Below are positions 28,101-38,400 of a stretch of 64,000 bases of DNA, piece by piece. This DNA comes from Luteimonas panaciterrae. GTDB lineage: Bacteria; Pseudomonadota; Gammaproteobacteria; Xanthomonadales; Xanthomonadaceae. The position numbers and the translations under genes were made by a program. Every line of letters starts with the position of its first letter. Within the stretch, counting starts at the first letter, position 1. Location of the stretch: contig NZ_JAJAVH010000007.1 of NCBI RefSeq assembly GCF_020511115.1, forward strand, positions 496,001 through 560,000, given 5' to 3'. The notes below the pieces were generated by a model. That model worked only from the letters and a program-made list of their open reading frames with translations, had not been told where the DNA came from and made no database searches.

Positions 28101-31100
28101 TCGCCGGACGCGACCGATGCCGCACCCGTCGCGGTGCTCTGCTCGCCCGAGGCTTCGCTCTCCGCGCCGACCGCCGTGGCGTACTCGGCGGTCGCCTGGC
28201 TGGCAGCACCGAACGCAACACTGTTCGCAGCCTGCGCGATGGCGTTGTAGCCGACGGCAACTGCGCCATCGGCAAGCGCATTGGCGCCGCTGCCGTAAGC
28301 GGATGCACCCGTGCCGATCGCATTGGCCGCTTCGCCCGAAGCCGTGGCGTTATCGCCTTCGGCATACGCACCCGCGTCACTGTCGTCGCTGCCGGTCGCC
28401 TGGAAGTACTTGGTGTCCTGCGTGACGGCCTCCAGCTGTGCGAGGTTCACCGCATCCGTCGCTTCGGTACCGGCCGCGACGTTGGTGATCTGGCGTTCCG
28501 CGCCGACATCACCCACCGACACCGTGTTCTCGCGATCGGCAAGCGAACCGGATCCCAACGCCACCGAATTCGCGGCGAGCGCCTGGCTGCCGGCACCGAT
28601 GGCGATCGCGCTCTCGGCATCGGCGAACGAATTAGTACCGAACGCGATGCTGTGCAGGCCGTTGCCGAAGGCCTGGAAGCCGACGGCGACGCTGTAGTCC
28701 TCGTAACCGAACGCGCCGCGGCCCACCGCGACGGCGTTGGCGCCGGGCGTCCAGCTGTTGTAGCCGATCGAAGTCGAACCGTTGCCATCCGCCCAGGCGG
28801 CATTGCCGAAGGCGCTGGAGTTCGTGCCGGTGGCCCACGCGTAGTTGCCGAATGCGGTGGCGCCATCCGCGGTCGCCCACGACATGGCGCCGACCGCGGT
28901 GGTCTCCTCGCCACTGGCCCAGGCTTCATCGCCGATCGCGGTGCTGTAGCTGCCGGTCGCGCGCGACTTGTAGCCGCCGGCGAAGGCATGATCGCCCGTC
29001 GCCTGCGCGCCGTAACCGTAGGCGCTGCTCACCTCGCCCGTCGCCTGCGCACCCGCGCCGACGGCGGTGGCGTTCTCCACCGACGTGGTACCGACCAGCA
29101 CGGGGTTGCCGTTCTCATCGAGAATCGGCTGGTTGAATTCGTCGTAGGCCTGGCCCATGCCGCCGACCGCGACGCTGCCCGCGCCATCGGCGGTGCTGTT
29201 CTGGCCGACCGCGACGGTGTTGGTGCCAGCGGCGGTGGCGCCGCTGCCGAACGCGGACGCGCCATTGCCGATCGCGCTGGCGGCCTCGCCTGCGGCGGTT
29301 GCGTTGTCGCCTTCGACGTACGCGCCGACCGCGCTGTCTTCGCTGTCGGTGGCCTTGAAGAAGCGATCGGTGTTTTCCGCCGTCTTCTCCACTTCCTTCA
29401 GCTGCGCCACGTTGACGGCATCGTTGTCGTTGATGCCGGCGGTGACGTTGGTGATGCGGCGCGTGGCCGGATAACCACCGTTGCCGGTGCCGTTACCCAC
29501 CGAGACGACATTCTCCTCGCTGGTGCGCGAACCCGCGCCCAGCGACACGCTGTTGGCGCCGTTGGCCCAGGCGCTGACGCCGATCGCCGTGGCGTTGGTC
29601 GCATAGGCGAACGTGTCGCGGCCGAGCGCCGTCGCGCCGGCCTGCGTCGCCCAGGCGAACTGGCCGACCGCGGTGGTCCTATCCGCCGTCGCCCACGCCG
29701 AGGCACCGACGGCGGTGGTGTTCTCGCCCGTGGCGCGCGAACTCGAACCGATGCCGATGCTGTTCAAGCCGCTGGCGGTAGCCGATTTACCGACCGCGAT
29801 GCTGTTGGTGCCGGTGGCGGCGCTCTGCGTGCCCAGCGCCGTGCTGTAGTCGCCGGTCGCGTTGGCGACCGCGCCGAAGGCCGATGCCTGCTCACCCGGC
29901 GCATAGGCACCGACGCCCGCCGCCGTGGCTGCAAAACCATCGGCGCTCGCGCTCGCACCCAGGGCCGTGCCACCCACACCGGCGCTGGTCGCGCCCGTGG
30001 TCACGGGCTGACCATTGTTGGTGATCAGCGGATCGCCGTTTTCATCCACCGCGATACCGCCCACGGCCACCGCGGCCGGGCCGGTCGCCTGCGCGTTGTT
30101 GCCGAAGGCGGCGCTGTTCTGACCGGCAGCCAGCGAGTTGTAGCCGACAGCAACCGCGCCATCGGCAATAGCATTGGCGCCACTGCCGAATGCGGAAGTG
30201 CCGTTACCGATCGCATTGGCCGCTTCACCCGCCGCGGTCGCGTTGTCGCCTTCGATGTACGCGCCGGCGTTGCTGTCCTCGCTGTCGCTCGCCTTGAAGA
30301 AGCGATCGGTGTTCTCCGCCGTCTTCTCCACTTCCTTCAGCTGCGCCACGTTCACCGCGTCGGTGTCTTCGGTGCCCGCCGCCACGTTCGTGATCTGGCG
30401 TTCCGCGCCGACATCGCCCACCGACACCGTGTTCTCACGCTCCGCGCGCGAGTCCGCGCCCAGCGCCACGCTGTTGGCCGCCAACACATACGAGTTCGCA
30501 CCCAGTGCCAGCGAGTTCTCCTCGCGTGCGTAGCTGTTGTAGCCCACCGCCGTCGACAGATCGCCCGTCGCCCATGCACCGGTACCGAAGGCCGAAGCCG
30601 CTTCGCCACTGGCTCGCGTGTTGATCAGGCCGAAGAAGGTCGTACCACCGACCGCCGTGCTCTCCGCGCCCGAGGCTTCCGCCGATTCGCCCACTGCCGT
30701 CGCGCTGCTGCCGCTGGCGGTTGCGCCATAGCCGAACGCCGAGGCGAAGTCGCCACTGGCCAAGCTGTAGCCGCCGACCGTCGTCGAGGCCAGGCCCGAG
30801 GCTTCGCTGCGGAAGCCCGTTGCCGTCGCCTGCGTGTTCGAGGCCACCGATTCGGAACCGGTCGCCGTGGCGTAGGCGCCGGTGCTCTGCGCACCTTCGC
30901 CGGTCGCGGTCGCACCGATCTCGCTCGCGGTCGCACCCAAGCCAATCGCGGTGGACGATTCACCCGATGCAACGCTTTCCGCACCGAGCGCCGTCGCGCC
31001 GTCGGCGCTGGCGGTGCTGTAGTAACCAACCGCGGTGGATTCGGTGCCGCTGGCTTCGCTCAGCGCGCCGTTGGCCACGCTGCCGTCGCCCGAAGCAACC

Positions 31101-34100
31101 GCAGCCGCGCCCGTAGCCGTGCTCTGCTCGCCGGACGCTTCGCTTTCCGCGCCGACCGCCGTGGCGTACTCGGCCGTCGCCTGGCTGGCAGCACCGAGTG
31201 CCACGCTATTCGCGGATTGCGCGATGGCGTTGTAGCCGACCGCAGTAGCGGCATCGGCGATCGCGTTCGCGCCGCTGCCATAAGCGGAGGCTCCGTTGCC
31301 GATCGCATTGGCGGCTTCGCCCGCCGCGGTCGCATTGTCGCCTTCGACGTATGCACCGACCGCGCTGTCTTCGCTGTCGGTGGCCTTGAAGAAGCGGTCG
31401 GTGTTCTCCGCCGTCTTCTCCACCTCCTTCAGCTGCGCGACGTTGACCGCATCGGTATCTTCGGTACCCGCCGCCACATTCGTGATCTGACGCTCCGCGC
31501 CGACATCGCCCACCGACACCGTGTTTTCACGTTCCGCGCGCGAGTCCGCGCCCAGCGCGACGCTGTTCGCCGCGAGCGCGAACGCATTCGAACCGACCGC
31601 CGTCGAATTTTCCTCACGGGCATAGCTGTTGTAGCCCAGCGCCGTCGAGAGATCACCCGTCGCCCATGCGCCGTTGCCGAAGGCCGAAGCGCCGGCGCCT
31701 GTCGCCTGTGTCGTGATCAAACCGAAGAACGAAGTGCCGCCAACCGCCGTGCTCTCCTCACCGCTGGCTTCGGCGTATTCGCCGACCGCCGTGCTGCTCG
31801 TTCCGACTGCCGCCGAGCCCGTGCCCACCGCGGTGCTGTAGTCGCCGATCGCGTTGGCAACCGCACCGAAAGCGGACGACTGCGCGCCCGAAGCATAGGC
31901 GCCAACGCCCGTGGCCGTCGAAGCGAAGCCTTCGGCATTCGCGCTCGCACCGAGCGCCGTTCCGCCGACACCAGCGCTGGTCGCGCCCGTGGTCACCGGC
32001 TCACCGTTGACGGTGATCAGCGGATCGCCGTTTTCGTCCACCGCAATGCCGCCGACGGCAACCGCGGCCGGGCCGGTCGCCTGCGCATTGTTACCAAAGG
32101 CCGCACTGTTCAGACCTGCCGCTAGCGAGTTGTAACCGACAGCAACCGCGCCATCGGCGAGTGCATTCGCACCACTGCCGAAGGCCGATGTGCCATTACC
32201 GATCGCATTCGCCGCTTCGCCCGCCGCGGTCGCGTTATCACCTTCGACGTAAGCGCCTGCGTTGCTGTCCTCGCTGTCGGTCGCCTTGAAGAAGCGGCTC
32301 GTATCCCCCGCTGCCTTCTCCACTTCCTTCAGCTGCGCGAGATTCACCGCATCGGTGTCTTCCGTGCCGGCCGCGACGTTGGTGATCTGGCGCTCCGAAC
32401 CGACATCGCCCACGGAGACCGTGTTCTCACGCTCCGCACGCGAATCCGCACCCAGCGCCAGGCTGTTGGCTGCCAGCGCGAACGCGTTCGAACCGACCGC
32501 CGTCGAGTTCTCCTCACGTGCATAACTGTTGTAGCCCAGCGCCGTCGAGAGATCACCCGTCGCCCATGCGCCGTTGCCGAAAGCGGAAGCGCCAGCGCCT
32601 GTTGCCTGCGTCGTGATCAGACCGAAGAACGAAGTGCCGCCGACCGCCGTGCTCTCCTCGCCGCTGGCTTCGGCATATTCGCCGACTGCCGTGCTGCTCG
32701 TTCCGACCGCTGCCGAGCCCGTGCCCACCGCCGTGCTGTAGTCGCCGATCGCATTGGCGACCGCGCCGAAAGCGGACGACTGCGCGCCCGAAGCATAAGC
32801 ACCGACGCCCGTGGCCGTCGATGCGAAACCTTCCGCATTCGCGCTCGCACCCAGCGCCGTGCCGCCGACACCAGCGCTGGTCGCGCCCGTGGTCACCGGC
32901 TCACCGTTGACGGTGATCAGCGGATCGCCGTTTTCATCGACGGCGATACCGCCCACGGCCACAGCAGCCGGCCCCGTCGCCTGCGCGTTGTTGCCGAAAG
33001 CCGCACTGTTCAGACCTGCGGCCAACGAGTTGTAACCGACGGCAACCGCGCCATCGGCGAGTGCATTCGCACCACTGCCGAAGGCCGATGTGCCGTTACC
33101 GATCGCATTCGCCGCTTCACCCGCCGCGGTCGCATTGTCGCCTTCGACATACGCGCCGACCGCGCTTTCTTCACTGTCGGTCGCCTTGAAGAAGCGATCA
33201 GTGTTCTCCGCCGTCTTCTCCACTTCCTTCAACTGCGCCACGTTCACCGCGTCGGTGTCCTCGACACCAGCGGCCACGTTGACGATCTGCCGTTCGAAGC
33301 CGACGCTGCCGACGGATACGGTGTTCTCGCGATCAGCGATCGACTGGTAGCCCAGCGCGACGCTGTTGACTGCGAACACATCGGCTTCCGAACCAATCGC
33401 CGTGCTGTAGTCGACACGCGCCTTGGCCCAGCGGCCGAAGGCGCTGCTGTTCTGGCCGTCGGTGCCGGAGAGCTGACCGACCGCCGTGTTCTCGTCGCCG
33501 TAGGCGATGCCGCCCACCGCGACGCTGCGATCCCCATGCGCTTCCGACCAGGCGCCGAGCGCCGTGCTGAACGCACCGTAGGCACGCGTCTGCTCGCCGA
33601 CGGCGACTGCGTTCAATCCGCGCGCCGTGCTCGCGGCACCGACCGCGACCGAAGTCTCGCCGCTGGCTTCCGCGACGGCACCCACGGCCACCGCACCGTA
33701 CTCGGTGGCGCGCGCGGCGACACCGATCGCGGTGCTTTCCTGGCCCGATGCCGTGGTGTGCCAGGTTTCTTCTTCCCAGGTGCCGCCGTTGATGACGGTC
33801 ATCTCGCCGCCGATCGCGGTCGAGCCCTGACCGCTGGCTTCGCTGCCGGTGCCGTAAGCCGACGCGTTATCGGCACTGGCTGTCGCGCGATTGCCGCCCG
33901 CCGTGGCGGATTTGCCCTGCGCGCTCGCGCCGCTGCCGAATGCCGTCGCGTATTCGCCTTCGACCGATGCGCCGTCTTCGCTGTCGGCGCCGGCCGTGGC
34001 CTTGAAGAATTTGTTGGTGTTTTCGGCGGTCTCGGCGACTTCGTCCAACTGCGCCTTGTTCACCGCGTCTGTATCGTTGATGCCTTCACTGACGTTGGTG

Positions 34101-34990
34101 ATGCGGCGCGTGGCCGGACCGACCGTGCCGGCGCCGCCACCGTTACCGACCGAGAACACACCCGCTTCGTCCGCGCGCGCGCCGTAGCCGATCGCCACGC
34201 TGCCCGCCGCCGCTGGCGCGACGTAGGAATTGAATCCGATAGCCACCGCACCTTCCGAATGGCTTTGCGCGGAATAGCCGACCGCCGTGCTGCGCTGGCC
34301 GAACGCCTGCGTGTTGGAACCAAGCGCGGTGCCCGCGGTGCCCTTCGCCCAGGCGTTTCCGCCGACCGCCGTGGTGTTGGTCTGCTGCGCGCGTGCGTTG
34401 CTGCCGACCGAAGTCGCGCTGGTGTGCGTGGCTTTGGCCGCATCGCCGAGCGCAGTGCTGCCGGTGGCGCTGGCTTCCGCGTTGTTGCCGCACGCGAGCG
34501 AACCGGTCGGCTGCCCGCTGTCACCGGCCTGCTTGCAGACCGTGTTGGCGCCAGCGGTCGGCGGCGCTGCCTGCGGCACGGCGCCCGGCCGTGTGCCGTT
34601 GTCGTTCTCGTCCGAATTCGCCGAGATCGCAGCGATCGCACCGGCGGTGAGCGCCGCCTGCAGCAGCATGCTGCTCTTGTCCTTGCTCGCGACAGGCGCA
34701 CTTTCGGCGGGACTAGATTTCGCCTCGTCCGTGCAATCCGGACTGGCTGCCGCGCCATCGCCGGCCTGTTTGCAATCGACGTTGTCGACAGCCTTGGCGC
34801 TCTGCGCCTGCTTGCCTTCGTCGAGGGGCTTCTCCTGCTCCGCGATCGCAGGCGCCGCGACAAGTGCGCTCGCCACCACGATCGCCTGCAACAACCGCGC
34901 GCCTTTTCCTTTGCCTTTCGTCTTCGCCAGTTCCGAAACCACCACCACGCCGCGATCGGCATCCCATACCTTGCGGAAAATGCGGTTCAT
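25127..34990 (-). CDS. Giant YadA-type trimeric autotransporter adhesin
   Basis: This 3287-residue surface adhesin is a type Vc autotransporter. The start at 34990 gives the extended signal peptide MNRIFRKVWDADRGVVVVSE, with cleavage near residue 50 (APAIA/EQ). Two short Cys-containing segments follow (CKQAGD...), then very long left-handed beta-roll head regions of SxAxG repeats. Ten neck motifs (RQITNVAAGTEDTDAVN type) are visible. The C-terminus has a short coiled-coil stalk and a YadA anchor of four beta-strands ending IGAGFGW. Near-identical 300-residue modules indicate internal duplication. Upstream is a 420-base AT-rich leader; the gene is probably monocistronic. Role: adhesion or biofilm, by family. 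Confidence 0.95.
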   Translation of the reverse strand: MNRIFRKVWDADRGVVVVSELAKTKGKGKGARLLQAIVVASALVAAPAIAEQEKPLDEGKQAQSAKAVDNVDCKQAGDGAAASPDCTDEAKSSPAESAPVASKDKSSMLLQAALTAGAIAAISANSDENDNGTRPGAVPQAAPPTAGANTVCKQAGDSGQPTGSLACGNNAEASATGSTALGDAAKATHTSATSVGSNARAQQTNTTAVGGNAWAKGTAGTALGSNTQAFGQRSTAVGYSAQSHSEGAVAIGFNSYVAPAAAGSVAIGYGARADEAGVFSVGNGGGAGTVGPATRRITNVSEGINDTDAVNKAQLDEVAETAENTNKFFKATAGADSEDGASVEGEYATAFGSGASAQGKSATAGGNRATASADNASAYGTGSEASGQGSTAIGGEMTVINGGTWEEETWHTTASGQESTAIGVAARATEYGAVAVGAVAEASGETSVAVGAASTARGLNAVAVGEQTRAYGAFSTALGAWSEAHGDRSVAVGGIAYGDENTAVGQLSGTDGQNSSAFGRWAKARVDYSTAIGSEADVFAVNSVALGYQSIADRENTVSVGSVGFERQIVNVAAGVEDTDAVNVAQLKEVEKTAENTDRFFKATDSEESAVGAYVEGDNATAAGEAANAIGNGTSAFGSGANALADGAVAVGYNSLAAGLNSAAFGNNAQATGPAAVAVGGIAVDENGDPLITVNGEPVTTGATSAGVGGTALGASANAEGFASTATGVGAYASGAQSSAFGAVANAIGDYSTAVGTGSAAVGTSSTAVGEYAEASGEESTAVGGTSFFGLITTQATGAGASAFGNGAWATGDLSTALGYNSYAREENSTAVGSNAFALAANSLALGADSRAERENTVSVGDVGSERQITNVAAGTEDTDAVNLAQLKEVEKAAGDTSRFFKATDSEDSNAGAYVEGDNATAAGEAANAIGNGTSAFGSGANALADGAVAVGYNSLAAGLNSAAFGNNAQATGPAAVAVGGIAVDENGDPLITVNGEPVTTGATSAGVGGTALGASANAEGFASTATGVGAYASGAQSSAFGAVANAIGDYSTAVGTGSAAVGTSSTAVGEYAEASGEESTAVGGTSFFGLITTQATGAGASAFGNGAWATGDLSTALGYNSYAREENSTAVGSNAFALAANSVALGADSRAERENTVSVGDVGAERQITNVAAGTEDTDAVNVAQLKEVEKTAENTDRFFKATDSEDSAVGAYVEGDNATAAGEAANAIGNGASAYGSGANAIADAATAVGYNAIAQSANSVALGAASQATAEYATAVGAESEASGEQSTATGAAAVASGDGSVANGALSEASGTESTAVGYYSTASADGATALGAESVASGESSTAIGLGATASEIGATATGEGAQSTGAYATATGSESVASNTQATATGFRSEASGLASTTVGGYSLASGDFASAFGYGATASGSSATAVGESAEASGAESTAVGGTTFFGLINTRASGEAASAFGTGAWATGDLSTAVGYNSYAREENSLALGANSYVLAANSVALGADSRAERENTVSVGDVGAERQITNVAAGTEDTDAVNVAQLKEVEKTAENTDRFFKASDSEDSNAGAYIEGDNATAAGEAANAIGNGTSAFGSGANAIADGAVAVGYNSLAAGQNSAAFGNNAQATGPAAVAVGGIAVDENGDPLITNNGQPVTTGATSAGVGGTALGASASADGFAATAAGVGAYAPGEQASAFGAVANATGDYSTALGTQSAATGTNSIAVGKSATASGLNSIGIGSSSRATGENTTAVGASAWATADRTTAVGQFAWATQAGATALGRDTFAYATNATAIGVSAWANGANSVSLGAGSRTSEENVVSVGNGTGNGGYPATRRITNVTAGINDNDAVNVAQLKEVEKTAENTDRFFKATDSEDSAVGAYVEGDNATAAGEAASAIGNGASAFGSGATAAGTNTVAVGQNSTADGAGSVAVGGMGQAYDEFNQPILDENGNPVLVGTTSVENATAVGAGAQATGEVSSAYGYGAQATGDHAFAGGYKSRATGSYSTAIGDEAWASGEETTAVGAMSWATADGATAFGNYAWATGTNSSAFGNAAWADGNGSTSIGYNSWTPGANAVAVGRGAFGYEDYSVAVGFQAFGNGLHSIAFGTNSFADAESAIAIGAGSQALAANSVALGSGSLADRENTVSVGDVGAERQITNVAAGTEATDAVNLAQLEAVTQDTKYFQATGSDDSDAGAYAEGDNATASGEAANAIGTGASAYGSGANALADGAVAVGYNAIAQAANSVAFGAASQATAEYATAVGAESEASGEQSTATGAASVASGDGSVANGALAEASGTESTAVGYYSTASADGATALGAESVASGESSTAIGLGATASEIGATATGEGAQSTGAYATATGSESVASNTQATATGFRSEASGLASTTVGGYSAATGDFASAFGYGATASGSGATAVGESAEASGEESTAVGGTSFFGLITTQATGAGASAFGNGAWATGDLSTALGYNSYAREENSTAVGSNAFALAANSVALGADSRAERENTVSVGDVGSERQITNVAAGTEDTDAVNVAQLKEVEKTAENTDRFFKASDSEDSNAGAYIEGDNATAAGEAANAIGNGASAYGSGANALADNATAAGYNALAQGENSSAFGSNAIATGSSSFAGGNGAQANGGGSVALGFNSISNGSNGVAIGSGSEVEGFLGTAVGGLAWAKAPFATAIGGFATADGYQSTAVGSGAYATGFNATATGAGSMAGDGGTAIGAGASTGMFVVDPDSGQTVFQSGMGTAVGQNASATGLYGTAIGGFSDGSFSSAAAAGQYSVAVGAGAYAGSYWDSTLVGDYTTAIGSESWAIGGSSTSLGFNSFAQADRATVLGANAWTTPEATGSVALGEGSLAERENSVSVGAAHAWTDAAGNVHEAVDRQITNVAAGTEATDAVNKGQLDEVASGVANAVSYDDEDKDSITLAGADGTKINNLAAGDVNAGSTQAVNGGQLYDALDSTAQALGGGASVTAFGTISAPTYMVQGGSYFSVGDAISALDATITQIDQRLTNVEGSAVASTGDAASDTGGDDRTAAASKPTKGIGDTNASGNGTGTIAAGESASAVPSSSVAMGGTASGTNAVAMGQGAVASGASSTAIGQGASATAANSVALGQGSVADRANTVSVGSVGNERQVVNVADGTQATDAVNKRQMDASATKTLNSAKAYTDAKIMALEDDFGVFKDGVERRLRDQDRRIDRQGAMSAAMLNMATSAAGIRSDNRVGVGVGFQGGESALSIGYQRAISDRATFTIGGATSGDDTSVGIGAGFGW
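31350..33150 (-). repeat. Tandem 900-bp duplication inside the adhesin gene
   Basis: Two adjacent modules are offset by exactly 900 bases (300 codons), compared between 31.35-32.25 and 32.25-33.15 kb. The encoded proteins are nearly identical, including the unusual spacer VDENGDPLITVNGEPVTT. A third, more diverged copy of the first part lies near 29.9-30.3 kb. Another repeated module (about 27.66-28.3 kb against 30.6-31.3 kb) is offset by about 2985 bases. All offsets are multiples of three. Confidence 0.88.
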
Positions 34991-35352
34991 TGCTTCAACC
35001 CCTTCTGTTGTTTGTTTGGCGAAGATGACGCGTGCGTTCGCGCAGCAGGCGCCGCGCGAATTTCGATTTCGGTCTTTCCCAATAATTCCGGCTCGGCGAT
35101 TCGGTCTTCCTTGTCCCAACGAGCTCCCCTCAGCCCATCCCGTTTCGCTGGGTCAATGAATGCAGCCTGACGACGGAATAGCCCGATAGTCGCTTCGGGG
35201 CTTTTTTGACGTCAAGTGAACAAAAGTGACTTCAGACACAAATTTTTTTCTTGCGTCTTCATTTCGCTCTCACGCTCAATCGTTTTTTTATCAAGGGTTT
35301 ACCCCTTAAAAAATCGCGCGAACGAATCGCTGCCTCCTCTTGATGCAGGCGC
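34991..35352 (-). promoter_or_regulatory. AT-rich leader region of the giant adhesin gene
   Basis: About 360 bases upstream of the adhesin hold no supported gene. The far half (35210-35330) is strikingly AT-rich for this genome. It contains an imperfect palindrome, AAGGG-TTTAC-CCCTT (35293-35307), and several A/T tracts. Nearer the start is an AAGGGG ribosome site about eight bases before the ATG. It probably carries the promoter and a long 5' leader; exact promoter elements are not evident. Confidence 0.5.
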
Positions 35353-35382
35353 AAAAAAACCCGGTTCTCACGAGACCGGGTT
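35353..35382 (-). terminator. Rho-independent terminator of purL
   Basis: AACCCGGT pairs with ACCGGGTT and is followed on the minus strand by a run of T residues, about 30 bases after the purL stop. The other side is also T-rich, so it may act in both directions. Confidence 0.88.
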
Positions 35383-35412
35383 CTCTTTTATTTTGTGATG
35401 TGTTTCCTGTTT

Positions 35413-38400
35413 CTATCCGGCGCGACTGCGCACATTGCGGAACATGCGCAACCACGGCGAGTCCTCGGACCATTCGCGCGGTGACCAGCTGAGGTTGGCG
35501 GTGCGCAATGTGCGCTCGGGGTGCGGCATCAGAATCGTGGCACGCCCGTCCTCGCTGCAGAGCCCGGCGACGGCGTCCATCGAGCCGTTCGGGTTGGCGG
35601 GGTAGCTGGCCGCGGGACTTCCGTCACCCTCGACGTACCGCAGCGCGACGCGTGAGGCCGTGCGGTCGATGGCGTCGGCGAACTCGGCGCGTCCCTCGCC
35701 ATGCGCGATGGCGACGGGAATGCGGGAACCGGCCATGCCGCCGAAGAACCACGACGGCGATTCCACCACTTCCAGCATGCCGAAGCGCGCTTCGAACTGT
35801 TCGCTGCGATTGCGCAGGAACTGCGGCCAGTGCGCGGCGCCGGGAATGATGTCCTTCAGTTGCGACAGCATCTGGCAACCGTTGCACACGCCGAGCGAGA
35901 AACTGTCGCCGCGCGCGAAGAACGCCGCGAACGCATCGCGCAGCGCTGCGCGTTCGAGAATCGATGTCGCCCAGCCACGGCCCGCGCCGAGCACGTCGCC
36001 GTAACTGAAACCGCCGCAGGCGACGAGTCCCGCGAACGTCTCGAGTTTCGCGCGCCCGGAAATCAGGTCGCTCATGTGCACGTCGACGGCGTCGAATCCG
36101 GCACGCGTGAACGCGGCGGCCATCTCGACCTGGCCGTTGACGCCCTGCTCGCGCAGGATCGCGACTTGCGGACGAGCGCCGGTGGCGATGAAAGGCGCGG
36201 CGATGTCCTCGGCGGGATCGAAGGTCAGTTTCGGCTGCAGGCCCGCCGCATCGAAACGGCGAACGGCCTCGCGCTCCTCGTCGGCGCAGACGGGGTCGTC
36301 GCGACGCTTCTGCATCGCATGCGTCACCGACCACCAGGCGTCGAACAGCGCATCCCAGCGCCATTCCACCAACGACTCGTTGTCGTCGAGCACGCGCACG
36401 GTCGGCGCCGTGGTCGGGCGCGCGATGCGCTGCGCGCATTCGATCAGGCCATGACTGGCGACGAGGTCAGCGAATTCGGCGCGATCCTCGCCGCGGATCT
36501 GCACGATCGCGCCGAGCTCCTCGTTGAACAGCGTGCGGAAGACATCGTCGGCGCGTTCGGCACCCCAGCCTTCCAGTGCGATGTCGAGGCCGAGATGCGA
36601 GCAGAACGCCATTTCGCACAACGCCGCGAACGCGCCGCCGTCGGAACGGTCGTGATAGGCGAGCAGCAGTCCGGACTCACGCGCTTCGCGGATCAGCTCG
36701 AACAGGGCGCGCAACCGCTGCGGATCGTCGAGATCGGGCGGCGTGCCGCCAAAGGCCTCGAAGCATTGCGAGAGGATCGAGCCGCCCAGGCGCTGGCGTC
36801 CGGCACCGAGGCCGATCAGCCAGATTTCCGTGTCGGCTTCGCGCGAGAGCAGCGGCGTGAGCTGCGCACGCGTGTCCGTCACCGGCGCGAACGCGCTAAC
36901 CACTAGCGATACCGGCGACACCGACTTTTGCGCGACGCCACCGGCATTCCACTGCGCCTGCATCGACAGCGAATCCTTGCCGACCGGAATGCTGAGATCG
37001 ATCGCGGGACACAATTCCAGGCCAACCGCTTTCACCGCATCGAACAGGCGCGCGTCCTCACCCGCGTGTCCGGCGGCTGCCATCCAGTTCGCCGACAGCT
37101 TGACGCGATGCAACGTTTCCACCGGCGCGGCGCAGAGATTGGTGATCGCCTCGCCCACCGCCATGCGCGCGGCGGCGGCGGAATCCAGCAGCGCCAGCGG
37201 CGTGCGCTCGCCGATCGCCATGGCTTCGCCGGCGTGGTTTTCGTAATCCGAGAGCGTGATCGCGCAATCGGCCACCGGCAGTTGCCACGGGCCGACCATC
37301 TGATCGCGGGCGGTGAGTCCGCCCACCGTGCGATCGCCGATGGTGATCAGGAAGTTCTTGGCGGCAACGGTGGGATGCGCGAGCACGCGCAGACCGGCTT
37401 CCTGCAGATCGACGCCGTCGGTCGACAGCGACGGCCAGCGCGCGGGTCGCGGACGCTGGGTATCGCGGTGCATCTTCGGCGCCTTGCCGAACAGCACGTC
37501 CATCGGCAGGTCGATCGCGAATCCGCTCTTGCCTGCTTCCGCATCAAGATGGGCGACATCGGCGCCGTAGCCGACGACCAGCCGCTCCTCGGCGGTGGCC
37601 ACGCCGACCGCTGCGAACGGACAGCGCTCGCGCTCGCACAGCGCGGCGAAATCGGCGAGGCGCTGCTGCGCCACGCCGAGCACGTAACGTTCCTGCGATT
37701 CGTTGCACCACAACTGCATCGGCGAGAGCGAGGGATCGTCGCTCGGCACCTTGAACAGATCGATCACGCCGCCGACGCCCGAGTCGTGCAGCAATTCCGG
37801 AATCGCGTTCGACAGGCCGCCAGCACCGACGTCGTGGCACCACAGGATCGGGTTGTCGTCGCCGAGCGCGGCGCAGCGATCGATCACTTCCTGGCAGCGG
37901 CGCTCCATCTCCGGGTTGTCGCGCTGGACGGAAGCGAAATCGAGATCCTCGGCACTGTCGCCCGAGGCGACCGAACTGGCGGCGCCGCCGCCCAGGCCGA
38001 TCAGCATCGCCGGGCCGCCGAGCACGATCACCGCATCGCCCGGTGAAAGCAGTTTCTTCTCGACCAGACCGCGATCGATGGCGCCGAGACCGCCGGCCAG
38101 CATGATCGGCTTGTCGTAGGCGCGAGCGAGGTCGTCGCCTTCCTGCACTTCGAAGCTACGGAAATAACCGGTGAGATTCGGCCGGCCGAATTCGTTGTTG
38201 AACGCGGCCGCGCCGAGCGGGCCGTCGGTCATGATCTCCAGCGCGCTGGCCATGCGCGGATTCAATGCGCGTGGCTGTTCCCAGGGCTGCGGCAACGTCG
38301 GAATGCGCAGATGCGAAACGCTGAAGCCGCACAGACCGGCCTTGGGCTTGCCACCGCGACCGGTGGCGCCTTCGTCGCGGATTTCACCGCCGGCACCGGT

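Noticed and set aside
26057-32125. A 2022-codon open frame on the plus strand
   Set aside because: It lies antisense to the giant adhesin gene. Its openness follows from the codon bias and repeats of that gene; it has no ribosome site and encodes an Arg-rich low-complexity product.
35216-35398. 60-codon plus-strand frame
   Set aside because: It lies in the AT-rich leader and runs through the purL terminator. It has no ribosome site and no recognisable domain.
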